From NCBI RefSeq assembly GCF_033001325.1, contig NZ_CP133111.1, positions 2,294,001 to 2,358,000 on the forward strand: a stretch of DNA of 64,000 nucleotides. Direction: 5' to 3'. Under the pieces are notes generated by a model. It did no database searches and was not told the origin of the DNA. It saw only the letters and a program-made list of their open reading frames with translations. Position numbers and translations under genes: made by a program. Positions 17,493 through 26,303 of the stretch are shown here, piece by piece (the first letter of the stretch is position 1; every line of letters begins with the position of its first letter). Origin of the DNA: Rhodopseudomonas sp. BAL398 (GTDB lineage: Bacteria > Pseudomonadota > Alphaproteobacteria > Rhizobiales > Xanthobacteraceae).

Positions 17493-17527
17493 TCAGATTG
17501 CCTCGCACCGTGGTCGGACTTAGAACG
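17310..17527. promoter_or_regulatory. Cluster of TTAGAA/TTCTAA half-sites, possible Irr-type control
   Basis: Four half-sites occur upstream of the siderophore receptor: TTTAGAAT (17310-17317), ATTAGAACG (17371-17379), CGTTCTAAG (17466-17474) and CTTAGAACG (17519-17527). The last two are a perfect 9-base inverted pair 44 bases apart. They recall halves of the iron control element bound by Irr (TTTAGAA...TTCTAAA), but none is a full element, so the call is tentative. The 360 bases 17244-17603 hold nothing else clear. Confidence 0.35.
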
Positions 17528-17603
17528 ATTCCGCATTTACGCGGTTATGGGGTACCGCGAAAACGGCTCGCGTCGTGCGAGGTGACGCTATGACGCGGCC
17601 AGC

Positions 17604-19010
17604 TCACCGCGGCGCGACCGCCAAGGCATCGATAATCCGCGCCCACGACCTGATGCCCTTGTGGAAGCTTTGCAGGTCGTATTTTTCGTTGGGCGAATGG
17701 ATATTGTCGTCATCCAGCCCGAAGCCGACCAGCAGCGTATCGACGCCGAGCGTGCGCTTGAAATCGGCGACGATCGGGATCGAGGCGCCGGAGCCGATCA
17801 GCAGCGCGTCCTTGCCCCATTCGTCGGTCAGCGCGCGCTTGGCCGCCGCCAGCGGCTTCATGTTCCAGTCGAGCGCGATCGCCGGCGCGTTGGAGTGATC
17901 GAGGAATTCGGCGCTGCAGTCGCCCGGTAGCTGCGCGGTGACAAAGGCGCGGAAGGCGTCGCGGATCTTCGCTGGGTCCTGCCCCTCGACAATGCGGAAC
18001 GAGACTTTCGCCGAGGCTTCCGCGGCTATCACCGTCTTGGAGCCCTCACCGATATAGCCGCCGACGATGCCGTTGATGTCGCAAGTGGGGCGCGACGAGA
18101 TCTGCTCGATCAGCAGCCGGTCATCCTCGCCGGCCGGAATCGACAGCCCGATCGGCTTGAGAAAACTCTCGGCCGTGAGATTCAGCTTTTTCCACTGCTC
18201 CAGGATTTCGGGCGGCAGATCCTTCACGCCGTCGTAGAAGCCCGGGATGGTGATGCGGCCATGCGCGTCATGCAGCCCGCCGAGAATCCGCGTCAGCACC
18301 CGGATCGGATTCTGCGCGCCGCCGCCGAAAATGCCGGAATGCAGATCGCGGTTGGCGGCCTTGATCTTGACTTCCTCATAGACCAGCCCGCGCAGCGAGG
18401 TGGTAATCGCCGGCGTGTTCGGGTCCCACATTCCGGTGTCGCAGACCAGTGCGAAGTCGGCGGCGAGATCGGTCTTGTTGGCCTCGAGGAACGCCACGAA
18501 GTTCTTCGAGCCGACCTCCTCCTCGCCCTCGATGACGATGGTGAGATCGAACGGCAGCGAACCGGTCACCGCCACCCAGGCGCGGCAGGCCTCGACGAAG
18601 GTCGAGAGCTGACCCTTGTCGTCCTGCGCGCCGCGCGCGACGATGATCTTGCGGCCATCGGCATGGTCGGTCACCACCGGCTCGAATGGCGGCCTATTCC
18701 ACAGCTCCAGCGGATCGACCGGCTGCACGTCGTAATGACCATAGAACAGCGCGTGCGGCCGCTTTCCAGTGTTGCCCTTGGCCTTGGCGACGATCGCCGG
18801 ATGGCCGGCGGTCGGCTTCACCTCGGCGGCGAAATCCAACGATGTAAAGTCGGCGGCCAGATGCGCGGCGGCGGCCTTGCAGTCGGCGGCGAAGGCCGGA
18901 TCGGCCGAGATCGACTTGATCCGCAGCAGCGTGAACAGCCGCTGCAGCGAATGATCGAAATCGGCGTCGACGCGGTCGAGCACCGCTTGCAGTGGCGAGG
19001 TCGTGGACAT
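17604..19010 (-). CDS. M20 family dipeptidase (metallopeptidase)
   Basis: 468 residues from ATG 19010 (MSTTSPLQAVLDRVDADFDHSLQRL). Two-domain M20 layout: metal-binding HYDVQP, GAQDDKGQL (bridging Asp), IEGEEEVGSKNF (catalytic and metal Glu), CDTGMWD, and a lid domain starting GLVYEEVKIKAANRDLHSGIFGG (dimerisation, LHSG). The GGYIGEGSKTVI segment is typical of carnosinase-like or CNDP-type dipeptidases. Cytoplasmic, acts on small peptides with two zinc or manganese ions. Transcribed alone; ends just before short frames of no interest. Confidence 0.9.
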   Translation of the reverse strand: MSTTSPLQAVLDRVDADFDHSLQRLFTLLRIKSISADPAFAADCKAAAAHLAADFTSLDFAAEVKPTAGHPAIVAKAKGNTGKRPHALFYGHYDVQPVDPLELWNRPPFEPVVTDHADGRKIIVARGAQDDKGQLSTFVEACRAWVAVTGSLPFDLTIVIEGEEEVGSKNFVAFLEANKTDLAADFALVCDTGMWDPNTPAITTSLRGLVYEEVKIKAANRDLHSGIFGGGAQNPIRVLTRILGGLHDAHGRITIPGFYDGVKDLPPEILEQWKKLNLTAESFLKPIGLSIPAGEDDRLLIEQISSRPTCDINGIVGGYIGEGSKTVIAAEASAKVSFRIVEGQDPAKIRDAFRAFVTAQLPGDCSAEFLDHSNAPAIALDWNMKPLAAAKRALTDEWGKDALLIGSGASIPIVADFKRTLGVDTLLVGFGLDDDNIHSPNEKYDLQSFHKGIRSWARIIDALAVAPR

Positions 19011-19037
19011 TGGAGTTTCCTTGCGTGAGCTGGTTAC

Positions 19038-19138
19038 AGCATGATCCCGAAAAGTGGATCCCGGTTTTCGGAAGAGATCATGCTCAAACAACAAGCTAGA
19101 GCGGGATGACGATTCGAGGATAAGTCATCCTGCTCTAG
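19038..19138. repeat. Palindromic intergenic repeat, also terminator of the HerA-like gene
   Basis: Two palindromes in tandem. First, AGCATGATC (19038-19046) and GATCATGCT (19076-19084) flank CCGAAAAGTGGATCCCGGTT-like sequence. Second, CTAGAGCGGGATGAC (19096-19110) and GTCATCCTGCTCTAG (19124-19138) form a 15-base stem with one mismatch. The second stem contains the TAG stop of the HerA-like gene and is followed, on the minus strand, by T-rich CTTGTTGTTTG, a terminator overlapping the stop. The first is of a type often repeated in Rhizobiales, from memory. A related element is at 34019-34124. Confidence 0.6.
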
Positions 19139-20745
19139 CGACGTAGCAAGCCGCCGAGCGCGCCGCGCACGATGGCGCGGCCGACCGAGCCGCCGAGCGC
19201 GCCGCCCATTGATTTTCCCAGATCGGCGACGATGCCGCCGACCACTTTGTTGGTGACCGTGCGGGTGACATCGCGCGCGATCACCTGCCCGGTCGAGAGC
19301 TTGCCGCGCGGCGTGTTGGTGCCGAAGATGGTGCCGACGATCGAGCCGATCTGCCCGAGAATGCCGCCTTCGGCGGGCGCGTTGCCGCCGGTCGCCGCGT
19401 TCTGATCGATGCGGGCCAGCAGTTTTTCGTAGGCGGATTCGGAATCGATGGCGGTATCGTATTTGCCCTTTACCGGGCTCGCATTGATGATCGCCTGGCG
19501 CTCGTCCGGCGTGACCGGCCCGATCCGTGCCGACGGCGGCCGGATCATGACGCGCTCGACCATCGCCGGCGTGCCATTGCCTTCCAGAAACGACACCAGC
19601 GCTTCGCCGGTGCCGAGCTCGGTGATGACTGTCGCGGTATCGAGCTTGGGGTTCGGCCGGAAGGTCTGCGCCGCGGCGGCGACCGCCTTCTGGTCGCGCG
19701 GCGTGAACGCCCGCAGCGCGTGCTGCACGCGGTTGCCGAGCTGGGCCAGCACCTTGTCCGGCACGTCGATCGGATTTTGCGTCACGAAATAGACCCCGAC
19801 GCCCTTGGAGCGGATCAGCCGCACCACCTGTTCGATCTTGTCGAGCAGCGGTTTCGGCGCATCATTGAACAACAGGTGCGCCTCGTCGAAAAAGAACACC
19901 AGCTTGGGCTTGGCCGGATCGCCAACCTCGGGCAGTTCCTCGAACAGTTCCGACAGCATCCACAGCAAGAAAGTCGCGTAAAGCCGCGGGTTCGACATCA
20001 GCTTGTCGGCGACCAGGATATTGACGATTCCGCGCCCGTCGCGGTCGGTGCGCATGAAGTCCTGCAATTGCAGCGCCGGCTCGCCGAAGAATTTGGCGCC
20101 GCCCTGATTTTCCAGAACCAGCAGCTGGCGCTGGATGGTGCCGACGGTCTGCTTGGTGACGTTGCCGAGCGCTTGCGCGGCCTGACGAATGTCGGCGTTG
20201 ACGTCGCCATTTTCGGCTACCTTCTGCGCGATCGGCACGATGGCGTCGAGCACCGCGCGCAGATCCTTCATGTCGATCAACGGCAGGCCCATGTCGTCGG
20301 CGACCCGGAAGGCGACATTGAGCACGCCTTCCTGCACGTCGTTGAGATCGAGCATCCGCGACAGCAGCAGCGGTCCCATCTCGGTGGCGGTGGCGCGCAC
20401 CGGATGGCCCTGCTCGCCGAACACGTCCCAGAACACCGTGGAGAATTGGTCAGGTTGAAATGTCAGCCCCATCGACTTAGCGCGCTTGAGGATGAAGTCC
20501 TTGGCGACGCCGACCTCGGCGATGCCCGAAAGGTCGCCCTTGATGTCGGCGGCGAACACCGGCACGCCGGCGCGCGCGAAGCCTTCCGCCATCACCTGCA
20601 GCGACACCGTCTTTCCCGTGCCGGTCGCGCCGGTCACCAGACCGTGGCGATTGGCGAGACCCAACGTCAGCCAGGCCGGTTGCTGGTCCTTGCCGATGAA
20701 GAGCCTATCGTCGGTATCGCCGATACCCGTCTCGGTCGTCGTCAT
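19135..20745 (-). CDS. HerA-like ATPase, DUF853 family
   Basis: 536 residues from ATG 20745, with GGAGA upstream. The N-terminal HerA-like ATPase has Walker [11 protein letters not shown] (about residue 39), Walker [14 protein letters not shown], and arginine-finger-like region [22 protein letters not shown], which are typical of the DUF853 group (NPr family ATPases). The C-terminal part is a Gly-rich region with repeated GG motifs ([24 protein letters not shown]). Probable DNA-translocase-like ATPase; the physiological role of DUF853 proteins is unknown. Cytoplasmic. Transcribed alone, between the dipeptidase and the small protein at 21074. Confidence 0.85.
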   Translation of the reverse strand: MTTTETGIGDTDDRLFIGKDQQPAWLTLGLANRHGLVTGATGTGKTVSLQVMAEGFARAGVPVFAADIKGDLSGIAEVGVAKDFILKRAKSMGLTFQPDQFSTVFWDVFGEQGHPVRATATEMGPLLLSRMLDLNDVQEGVLNVAFRVADDMGLPLIDMKDLRAVLDAIVPIAQKVAENGDVNADIRQAAQALGNVTKQTVGTIQRQLLVLENQGGAKFFGEPALQLQDFMRTDRDGRGIVNILVADKLMSNPRLYATFLLWMLSELFEELPEVGDPAKPKLVFFFDEAHLLFNDAPKPLLDKIEQVVRLIRSKGVGVYFVTQNPIDVPDKVLAQLGNRVQHALRAFTPRDQKAVAAAAQTFRPNPKLDTATVITELGTGEALVSFLEGNGTPAMVERVMIRPPSARIGPVTPDERQAIINASPVKGKYDTAIDSESAYEKLLARIDQNAATGGNAPAEGGILGQIGSIVGTIFGTNTPRGKLSTGQVIARDVTRTVTNKVVGGIVADLGKSMGGALGGSVGRAIVRGALGGLLRR

Positions 20746-21073
20746 CGTATCTCCGCACGTCAGCCGCAGGGCCGCGAAGCGTCCCGCCGCGGCCATATCC
20801 TGCACATCGGTTGCATCTGTTCAACGAGGATTGCAATCGAAACCGACAACAAGAACTAAATTCACGATACAAATTCCATTCAATTCGCGATGCAAAAACC
20901 CGCTGCGCGGCGCGGATCGCGTCATGCTTTGGCATTGTTGCAACAGTCGCGATGCGATGATGCCGAATCGATCCGGCGCACGCGACCGTCGCTTGTGTTT
21001 CGCTTCACGTCGGATCAGGATAAATCCACGATCAAGATCCGGTCAAAACCGGCAGCGTTGCGGCGGGGGCGTT
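20746..21073. other. Intergenic region, divergent promoters
   Basis: About 330 bases between the HerA-like gene and the small protein gene at 21074. AT content rises near 20830-20880 (AACTAAATTC, ACAAATTCC), as expected for promoters. No gene, RNA or strong hairpin recognised. Confidence 0.4.
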
Positions 21074-21442
21074 ATGGACGAGTTGGTTGAGCGGCTGGCC
21101 CTTAAGGCCGGCTTGGAGAAAGCTGTTGCCGGAAAGACGATCGGCATCATTCTCGGTTTCCTTCGCAGCGAAGGACCGCCCGACCAGGTTCAAGCACTGA
21201 TCGATACTATTCCGGGCGCAGAAGCCGCGATCGATTCCGCAGGCGCGACACGCGGCGGGATCGGCCGGCTGATGGGCGGCGGCGTTATGGCGCTCGGCGC
21301 CAAGCTGATGGGCCTAGGCCTCGGCGTGGCAGATATTCAGAATGTCGCGCGTGAACTTTTCAAGTTCGGACGTGACAAAATCGGGGCCGACCAAATGAGC
21401 GCGATCATATCCGGCACACCAGGCCTGCGGCAATTTACCTGA
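21074..21442 (+). CDS. Small protein, DUF2267/DUF2780-like
   Basis: 122 residues from ATG 21074, preceded by GGGGGC. Sequence: MDELVERLALKAGLEKAVAGKTI, LGFLRSEGPPDQVQALIDTIPGAEAAI, then a Gly-rich patch (GGIGRLMGGGVMALGAKLMGLGLG) and a helical C-terminus. The pattern of two helical halves about a glycine patch resembles DUF2780/DUF2267 proteins. No signal peptide. Function unknown. Followed by the DUF4332 gene after 34 bases, perhaps one unit. Confidence 0.6.
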   Translation: MDELVERLALKAGLEKAVAGKTIGIILGFLRSEGPPDQVQALIDTIPGAEAAIDSAGATRGGIGRLMGGGVMALGAKLMGLGLGVADIQNVARELFKFGRDKIGADQMSAIISGTPGLRQFT

Positions 21443-21476
21443 ATTCCATTTCTTGAACCTTTGTACTTAGAGAACC

Positions 21477-21884
21477 ATGACATATTCCATCTCCAAGATC
21501 GACGGCATCACGGCCGCCGCCGCCACCAAGTTGAAATCGACTGGAATCCGCACGACGGACGCATTGCTCGAGGCCGCCAAGACCGTGAGGGGCCGCAAGG
21601 AACTGGCCGCCAAGACCGGCATCACCGAACAACAATTACTGGAATGGGCCAATATCGCCGATTGCATGCGGGTTCCCGGCATGGGCAAGGCCAAGGCCAA
21701 GCTGCTGCGCGCCGCCGGCGTCGCCACGCTGCGCGAATTCACCCATCGCAACCCGTCCCGTCTGGCGCAACACATGAAAGACGCCAACACCACGCGCAAG
21801 CTGGTGCGGGTCCTGCCTTCGGAAAAATCGGTCGGGCAACTGATCGAAAAGGCCCGCAAGCTGCCCCTGAAGATCAGCTACTAA
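21477..21884 (+). CDS. DUF4332 domain protein (helix-hairpin-helix type)
   Basis: 135 residues. Two helix-hairpin-helix-like repeats are visible: ISKIDGITAAAATKLKSTGIRTTDALLEAAKT and MRVPGMGKAKAKLLRAAGVATLREFTHRNPSRLAQHM, the DUF4332 pattern. The family resembles non-specific DNA- or nucleotide-binding modules of ribosomal or repair proteins. Cytoplasmic, role unknown. It precedes folP on the same strand with a short gap. Confidence 0.82.
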   Translation: MTYSISKIDGITAAAATKLKSTGIRTTDALLEAAKTVRGRKELAAKTGITEQQLLEWANIADCMRVPGMGKAKAKLLRAAGVATLREFTHRNPSRLAQHMKDANTTRKLVRVLPSEKSVGQLIEKARKLPLKISY

Positions 21885-21947
21885 CGGGTCCCGCGGCCCT
21901 TGCCGACCCGCTTGACTCCGATGCGCCGACCGCGCAAAGCGCTGCGC

Positions 21948-22799
21948 ATGACCGCAAATACGTCCATCGAGCCCGCGGAACCGGATCATCCGCCGCTGCG
22001 GGCGCTGCTGACGCAGCCGCTCCCGGCGGTGATGGGCGTGCTCAATATCACCCCGGACTCGTTCTCCGACGGCGGCCAGTTCCTGGCGCCCGAACCCGCT
22101 CTGGAGCAGGCGCGCCGGATGATCGCGCAGGGCGCGGACATCATCGATATCGGCGCCGAATCCACCCGGCCCTATGGCGATCAACGGCCGGTCTCCGCCG
22201 AACAGGAATTGCAGCGGCTGCGGCCGGTGCTGGCGCAGGTCGTGGCGCTCGGGACGCCGGTATCGATCGACAGCATGAAGGCCGACATCGTGGCGTGGGC
22301 GCTGGATGCGGGCGCGGCGATCGCCAACGACGTCTGGGGCCTGCAGCGCGATCCGCAGATGGCGGCGGTCGTCGCCTCGCGCGGCGCCCCGGTGATCGTC
22401 ATGCACAACCGCGATGCGGTCGATCCGGCGCTGGATATCATCGCCGACATCAAGGCATTTTTCGAGCGCTCGCTGCGGATCGCCGCGCAGGCCGGAATCG
22501 CGCGCGACAACATCGTGCTCGATCCCGGGATCGGCTTCGGCAAGACCCCGGAGCAAAGCATGATGACGCTGGCGCGGCTCGCCGAATTACGCGACTTCGG
22601 CCTGCCGCTGCTGGTCGGCGCGTCGCGCAAGCGTTTTATCAGCACGGTGTCGCCGTCGGAGCCGCAAGACCGGCTCGGCGGCTCGATCGCCGCGCATCTG
22701 ATCGCCGCGCGCCATGGCGCGCGGATCATTCGCACCCATGACGTGGCGCAGACCGCGCAAGCGCTGCGGGTCGCCAGGGCCATCGAGGACCAGCAATGA
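21948..22799 (+). CDS. folP: Dihydropteroate synthase
   Basis: 283 residues from ATG 21948 (MTANTSIEPAEPDHPPLRALL); an earlier in-frame ATG at 21900 adds an arginine-rich tail and is less likely. Signature motifs: MGVLNITPDSFSDGGQF, IDIGAESTRP, DPGIGFGKTPEQ, LVGASRKRFI. It joins 6-hydroxymethyl-dihydropterin pyrophosphate with 4-aminobenzoate, the sulfonamide target step of folate synthesis. The stop overlaps the ATG of folB by four bases (ATGA at 22796-22799), and folK follows, giving a compact folate operon. Confidence 0.96.
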   Translation: MTANTSIEPAEPDHPPLRALLTQPLPAVMGVLNITPDSFSDGGQFLAPEPALEQARRMIAQGADIIDIGAESTRPYGDQRPVSAEQELQRLRPVLAQVVALGTPVSIDSMKADIVAWALDAGAAIANDVWGLQRDPQMAAVVASRGAPVIVMHNRDAVDPALDIIADIKAFFERSLRIAAQAGIARDNIVLDPGIGFGKTPEQSMMTLARLAELRDFGLPLLVGASRKRFISTVSPSEPQDRLGGSIAAHLIAARHGARIIRTHDVAQTAQALRVARAIEDQQ

Positions 22800-23176
22800 A
22801 CGACACCATCTTCATCAAGGGCCTGGTGATCCATGCGCGCCACGGCGTGATGGAACACGAGACCGAAGTCGGCCAGCGCTTCGTGATCGACCTCGAACTG
22901 ACCGTCGACCTCGCGGAATCCTCGCGCACCGACCGGCTCGCCGACACCGTGTCCTATTCCAACGTGGTGGCGAGCGCGACCGCGGCGTTCAAGGATGCCA
23001 ATTACCGGCTGCTGGAACGCGCAGCCGGCGCCGTCGCCGACGCCATTCTGGTGGCGTTTCCGCGCATCGATGCGGTCAAGGTCACGGTGCACAAGCCGCA
23101 CGCCCCGATCGCGGCGATCTTCGACGATGTCGGCGTGATCCTCAGCCGCAGCCGAGAGCAGCCGTCGCATGGCTGA
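22796..23176 (+). CDS. folB: Dihydroneopterin aldolase
   Basis: 126 residues, MNDTIFIKGLVIHARHGVMEHETEVGQRFVIDLELTVD. The FolB motif HARHGVMEHE with catalytic residues is intact, and the rest (DTVSYSNVV, RLLERAAGAVADAILVAFP, VKVTVHKPHAPI) is canonical, length normal. It converts dihydroneopterin to 6-hydroxymethyl-dihydropterin and glycolaldehyde. It overlaps folP by four bases and folK by eight (23169-23176). Confidence 0.95.
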   Translation: MNDTIFIKGLVIHARHGVMEHETEVGQRFVIDLELTVDLAESSRTDRLADTVSYSNVVASATAAFKDANYRLLERAAGAVADAILVAFPRIDAVKVTVHKPHAPIAAIFDDVGVILSRSREQPSHG

Positions 23177-23663
23177 GGTCTTGATCGCGCTCGGCGGCAA
23201 TGTCGGCGACGTCCGCGCGACGTTTCGCAAGGCGATCTCCAATATCTGCGGCATGACCCAGGCGGCGCTGCTGGCGCGCTCGTCGGACTACGCCACGCCG
23301 CCCTGGGGCGACGAGAGCCAGGCCCGCTTCGTCAACGCCTGCATCGAAATCGACACCAGCCTCGATCCGCACGCGCTGCTGTTCACGCTGCACAAGATCG
23401 AGAAGAAGTTCGGCCGCGACCGCGCCAACGAGACCCGCTGGGGCCCGCGCACGCTCGATCTCGATCTGCTCGCCTATGACGACGTCACGCTCGACAAGCC
23501 GGAACTGACGCTGCCGCATCCGCGGTTGTTCGACCGCGCCTTCGTGCTGGTGCCGCTGGCTGAGATCGCCCCGGACCGGATGATTGCCGGCCAGACCCCG
23601 CTTCAAGCGCTGGCGAAACTGTCGCGCGCCGGGATCGAGCGGCTGCCCGATCTCGACAGCTAG
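23169..23663 (+). CDS. folK: 2-amino-4-hydroxy-6-hydroxymethyldihydropteridine pyrophosphokinase
   Basis: 164 residues. HPPK motifs: IALGGNVGD at the start, and RWGPRTLDLDLLAYDD in the middle, with HPRLFDRAFVLVPLAEIAP. It transfers pyrophosphate from ATP to 6-hydroxymethyl-dihydropterin to make the substrate of FolP. Last gene of the fol operon; overlaps folB by eight bases. Confidence 0.95.
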   Translation: MAEVLIALGGNVGDVRATFRKAISNICGMTQAALLARSSDYATPPWGDESQARFVNACIEIDTSLDPHALLFTLHKIEKKFGRDRANETRWGPRTLDLDLLAYDDVTLDKPELTLPHPRLFDRAFVLVPLAEIAPDRMIAGQTPLQALAKLSRAGIERLPDLDS

Positions 23664-23757
23664 CCTTTTGGCCCAAAACAACCGTTTGGCTTGAGCCTCG
23701 CTACGTGGCATTTTCGGCCCAAACAGACCACAACGCCCCGGGAGCGATTTTCCAGCA

Positions 23758-25659
23758 ATGCCCACTGCAACTCAAGAGCCTGCACCCCAAGCGCCTGTTG
23801 CCAACCCAGAGCTCCGGCTCGCCGCCGACTTCGCGCCTGCGAGCTATGATGATTGGCGCAAGCTGGTCGACGGCGTCCTCAAAGGTGCGCCGTTCGAGAA
23901 GCTGATCAGCAAGACCTATGACGGCGTCAAGATCCAGCCGATCTATCCGCGCGCCAAGGATGCCTCACCGATCGCCGGACGGGCCGCGGCGCCGTGGCAG
24001 ATCATGCAGCGGATCGACCATCCGGAGGCCGCCAAGGCCAATGCGCAGGCGCTGCACGATCTGGAAAACGGCGCCAACGGCCTGACCCTGGTATTCGCCG
24101 GCGCCAATGGCGCGCGCGGCTTCGGCCTGCCCGCCACCGAGGAGGCCGTCGCCAAGGTGCTGGATGGCGTGTTGCTCGATGCCGGGATCGCGATCGAATT
24201 GCAGGTCGGGCCGCAGGCGCGGATGGCGGCGATCTACCTCGCCGAGCTGATCAAGCAGCGCGGCATCGATCCGGCCAGTTGCGAGATCCGGTTCGGGCTC
24301 GATCCGATCGGCGCCTGCGCGGTGTGGGGCTCCAGCGCCTATAATTGGTGGGAGATCGCCCCGGCCTTCACCGACGCGATCAAGAAGGTCGCGGGCGCCG
24401 GCTTCAAGGGCCCGTTCGCGGTCGCCGATGGCCGCGTCATCCACGATGCCGGCGGCTCGGAAGTGCAGGAACTGGCTTATGTGCTCGCTGTCGGCGTGGC
24501 CTATCTGCGCGCGCTGGACGACGCCAATGTGCCGCTCGATGCCGCGCGCGGCATGATCTATGCCCGGCTCAGCGCCGATGCCGACCAGTTCCTGACGCTG
24601 GCGAAATTCCGCGCCCTGCGGCTGCTCTGGGCGCGGATCGAGGAAGGCTGCGGCCTGACGCCGAAGCCGCTGTTCATCGCCGCCGAAACCGCGTGGCGGA
24701 TGCTGACCCAGCGCGACCCTTACGTGAACATGCTGCGCGCCACGGTGGCGACCTTCTCGGCCGGGCTCGGCGGCGCCAATTCGATCAGTGTGCTGCCGCA
24801 CACTTTCGCGCTCGGCCTGCCCGACGCCTTTGCGCGCCGCGCCGCGCGCAACACCCAGCTGGTGCTGCTGGAGGAATCCAACCTCGCCAAGGTCGCCGAT
24901 CCGGCCGCCGGCTCCGGCGGCATCGAGGCGCTGACCCAGGAATTGTGCACGGCCGCCTGGGCCCAATTCCAGGAGATCGAGACCGCCGGCGGCGCGTTCC
25001 AGGCGATCGGCAACAATCTGATCCAGCCCAAGGTCGCCGCCACCCGCGCGGCCAGGCAGGCCGCGATCGCCAAGCGCCGCGACGTCTTGACCGGCGCCAG
25101 CGAGTTCCCCAACCTGCACGAGGCCCGCGCCATCGTGCTGAAGATCAAGCCGGTCGCCACCGGTCCTTACGGCAAGGACAAGATCAAGTTCAACGCGCTG
25201 GAGCCAATCCGGCTGGCGGTGCCGTTCGAAGCGTTGCGCGACAAGTCCGACCACCTGCTGGCGCGCAAGGGCGCACGACCCAAGGTGTTTCTCGCCAGCC
25301 TCGGCACCGCGGCGGATTTCACCGCCCGCGCCGGCTTCGCCAAGAGTTTCTTCGAGACCGGCGGCATCGAGGCGATCGACACCGAGGGGTTCGCCGACCC
25401 CGACGCCCTGGCCGCCGCCTTCACCGCCTCGGGCGCGGCGCTGGTCTGCCTGTGCTCCTCCGACAAGTTCTATGCCGGCCATGCCGCCGCCGCGGCCAGC
25501 GCGCTCAAGGCGGCAGGCGCCAAACATATCTATCTGGCCGGCCGGCCCGGCGAGCTGGAAGCGCAGCTGCGCCAAGCCGGCGTGCAGGACTTCATCTTTG
25601 CCGGCGGCGACGCGCTGGCGCTGCTGAACGCCGCCTATCAGCAGATCGAAGCAGCATGA
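23758..25659 (+). CDS. mutA: Methylmalonyl-CoA mutase small (beta) subunit
   Basis: 633 residues. MCM_alpha-type fold without the cobalamin-coordinating DxHxxG: the C-terminal flavodoxin-like domain reads KVFLASLGTAADFTARAGFAKSFFETGGIEAIDTEGFAD with no His, as in MutA. The N-terminal TIM barrel is present (AVWGSSAYNWWEIAPAFTDAI, FVNACIEI-like elements absent, ANSISVLPHTFALGLPDAFARRAARNTQL). Together with MutB at 26304 it forms the heterodimer that interconverts succinyl-CoA and methylmalonyl-CoA, used for propionate and branched-chain catabolism and for ethylmalonyl-type routes. Its stop overlaps the ATG of the GFA gene. Confidence 0.9.
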   Translation: MPTATQEPAPQAPVANPELRLAADFAPASYDDWRKLVDGVLKGAPFEKLISKTYDGVKIQPIYPRAKDASPIAGRAAAPWQIMQRIDHPEAAKANAQALHDLENGANGLTLVFAGANGARGFGLPATEEAVAKVLDGVLLDAGIAIELQVGPQARMAAIYLAELIKQRGIDPASCEIRFGLDPIGACAVWGSSAYNWWEIAPAFTDAIKKVAGAGFKGPFAVADGRVIHDAGGSEVQELAYVLAVGVAYLRALDDANVPLDAARGMIYARLSADADQFLTLAKFRALRLLWARIEEGCGLTPKPLFIAAETAWRMLTQRDPYVNMLRATVATFSAGLGGANSISVLPHTFALGLPDAFARRAARNTQLVLLEESNLAKVADPAAGSGGIEALTQELCTAAWAQFQEIETAGGAFQAIGNNLIQPKVAATRAARQAAIAKRRDVLTGASEFPNLHEARAIVLKIKPVATGPYGKDKIKFNALEPIRLAVPFEALRDKSDHLLARKGARPKVFLASLGTAADFTARAGFAKSFFETGGIEAIDTEGFADPDALAAAFTASGAALVCLCSSDKFYAGHAAAAASALKAAGAKHIYLAGRPGELEAQLRQAGVQDFIFAGGDALALLNAAYQQIEAA

Positions 25660-26120
25660 CCCAGACCGTCAAACCCCTGTTGACCGGCGGCTGCCAATGC
25701 GGCGCGATCCGCTTTGCGCTGACAGCTGCGCCGTTGCGGATCACGATCTGCCATTGCCGGATGTGCCAGAAGGCCACCGGCGCGCCATTTGCGTCGCTGG
25801 CCGAAGTGGCACGGGAGAATTTCGCCTGGACTCATGGCAAGCCGGCTTCGTTCCGCTCCTCCTCGATCGCCGAGCGCGATTTCTGCAAGGCCTGCGGCAC
25901 GCCGCTGAGCTACCGCCAGAACGAGGGCAGCAGCATCGAGATCATGACCGGCGCGTTCGACCGCCCCGACCGGGTGGTGCCGACGGTGCAGCTCGGCGCC
26001 GAATCCCGGCTCGGCTGGGTCGGCTCCATCGCCAATCTGCCCAGCAAGACCACGCAGCAGATCTACGGAACCGAGAAACTGGCGCAGGTCTTCAGCTATC
26101 AGCAGCCGGATCATGACTGA
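25656..26120 (+). CDS. GFA family protein (glutathione-dependent formaldehyde-activating enzyme-like)
   Basis: 154 residues from ATG 25656, which overlaps the mutA stop (ATGA). The GFA/CENP-V zinc-binding fold is shown by LLTGGCQCGAIRFALTAAPLRITICHCRMCQKATGAPFASLAEV (C-x-C and C-H-C-x2-C zinc ligands) and FCKACGTPLSYRQNEGSSIEIMTG. The Gfa founding member was thought to join glutathione with formaldehyde, but most relatives have unknown roles. Its place between mutA and mutB may be by chance. The 3-prime end precedes a palindromic repeat. Confidence 0.88.
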   Translation: MTQTVKPLLTGGCQCGAIRFALTAAPLRITICHCRMCQKATGAPFASLAEVARENFAWTHGKPASFRSSSIAERDFCKACGTPLSYRQNEGSSIEIMTGAFDRPDRVVPTVQLGAESRLGWVGSIANLPSKTTQQIYGTEKLAQVFSYQQPDHD

Positions 26121-26179
26121 GCCCCGGCCCAATGACGATGTGTCGCTTATCTGATATGATTGATGTTCCAACAACAGCC

Positions 26180-26288
26180 CGTCATGCCCGGGCGAAGGCG
26201 CGAAGCGCAGCTTCGCAACTGAAGTCCCGGGTATCCACGTCTTTCGTGGATCAAGACGTGGATGGCCGGGACGAGCCCGGCCATGACG
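26180..26288. repeat. Palindromic intergenic repeat
   Basis: Outer arms CGTCATG (26180-26186) and CATGACG (26282-26288), joined with CCCGGGC-type arms, plus an inner hairpin ATCCACG-TCTTT-CGTGGAT (26233-26251). It fills the gap between the GFA gene and mutB. Similar palindromic elements ending in CATGACG are common in Bradyrhizobiaceae in my memory; the 10-base stem at 14903-14927 shares the arm sequence. Confidence 0.6.
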
Positions 26289-26303
26289 GCAGAGGCAAAT
26301 AGC

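Noticed and set aside
23664-23757. Cobalamin riboswitch upstream of mutA
   Set aside because: The gap is only about 94 bases and shows no B12-box-like sequence; too short for the conserved riboswitch core.
23965-25575. 536-codon minus-strand frame opposite mutA
   Set aside because: Gly/Arg/Leu-rich shadow of the mutase gene; no start context or family.
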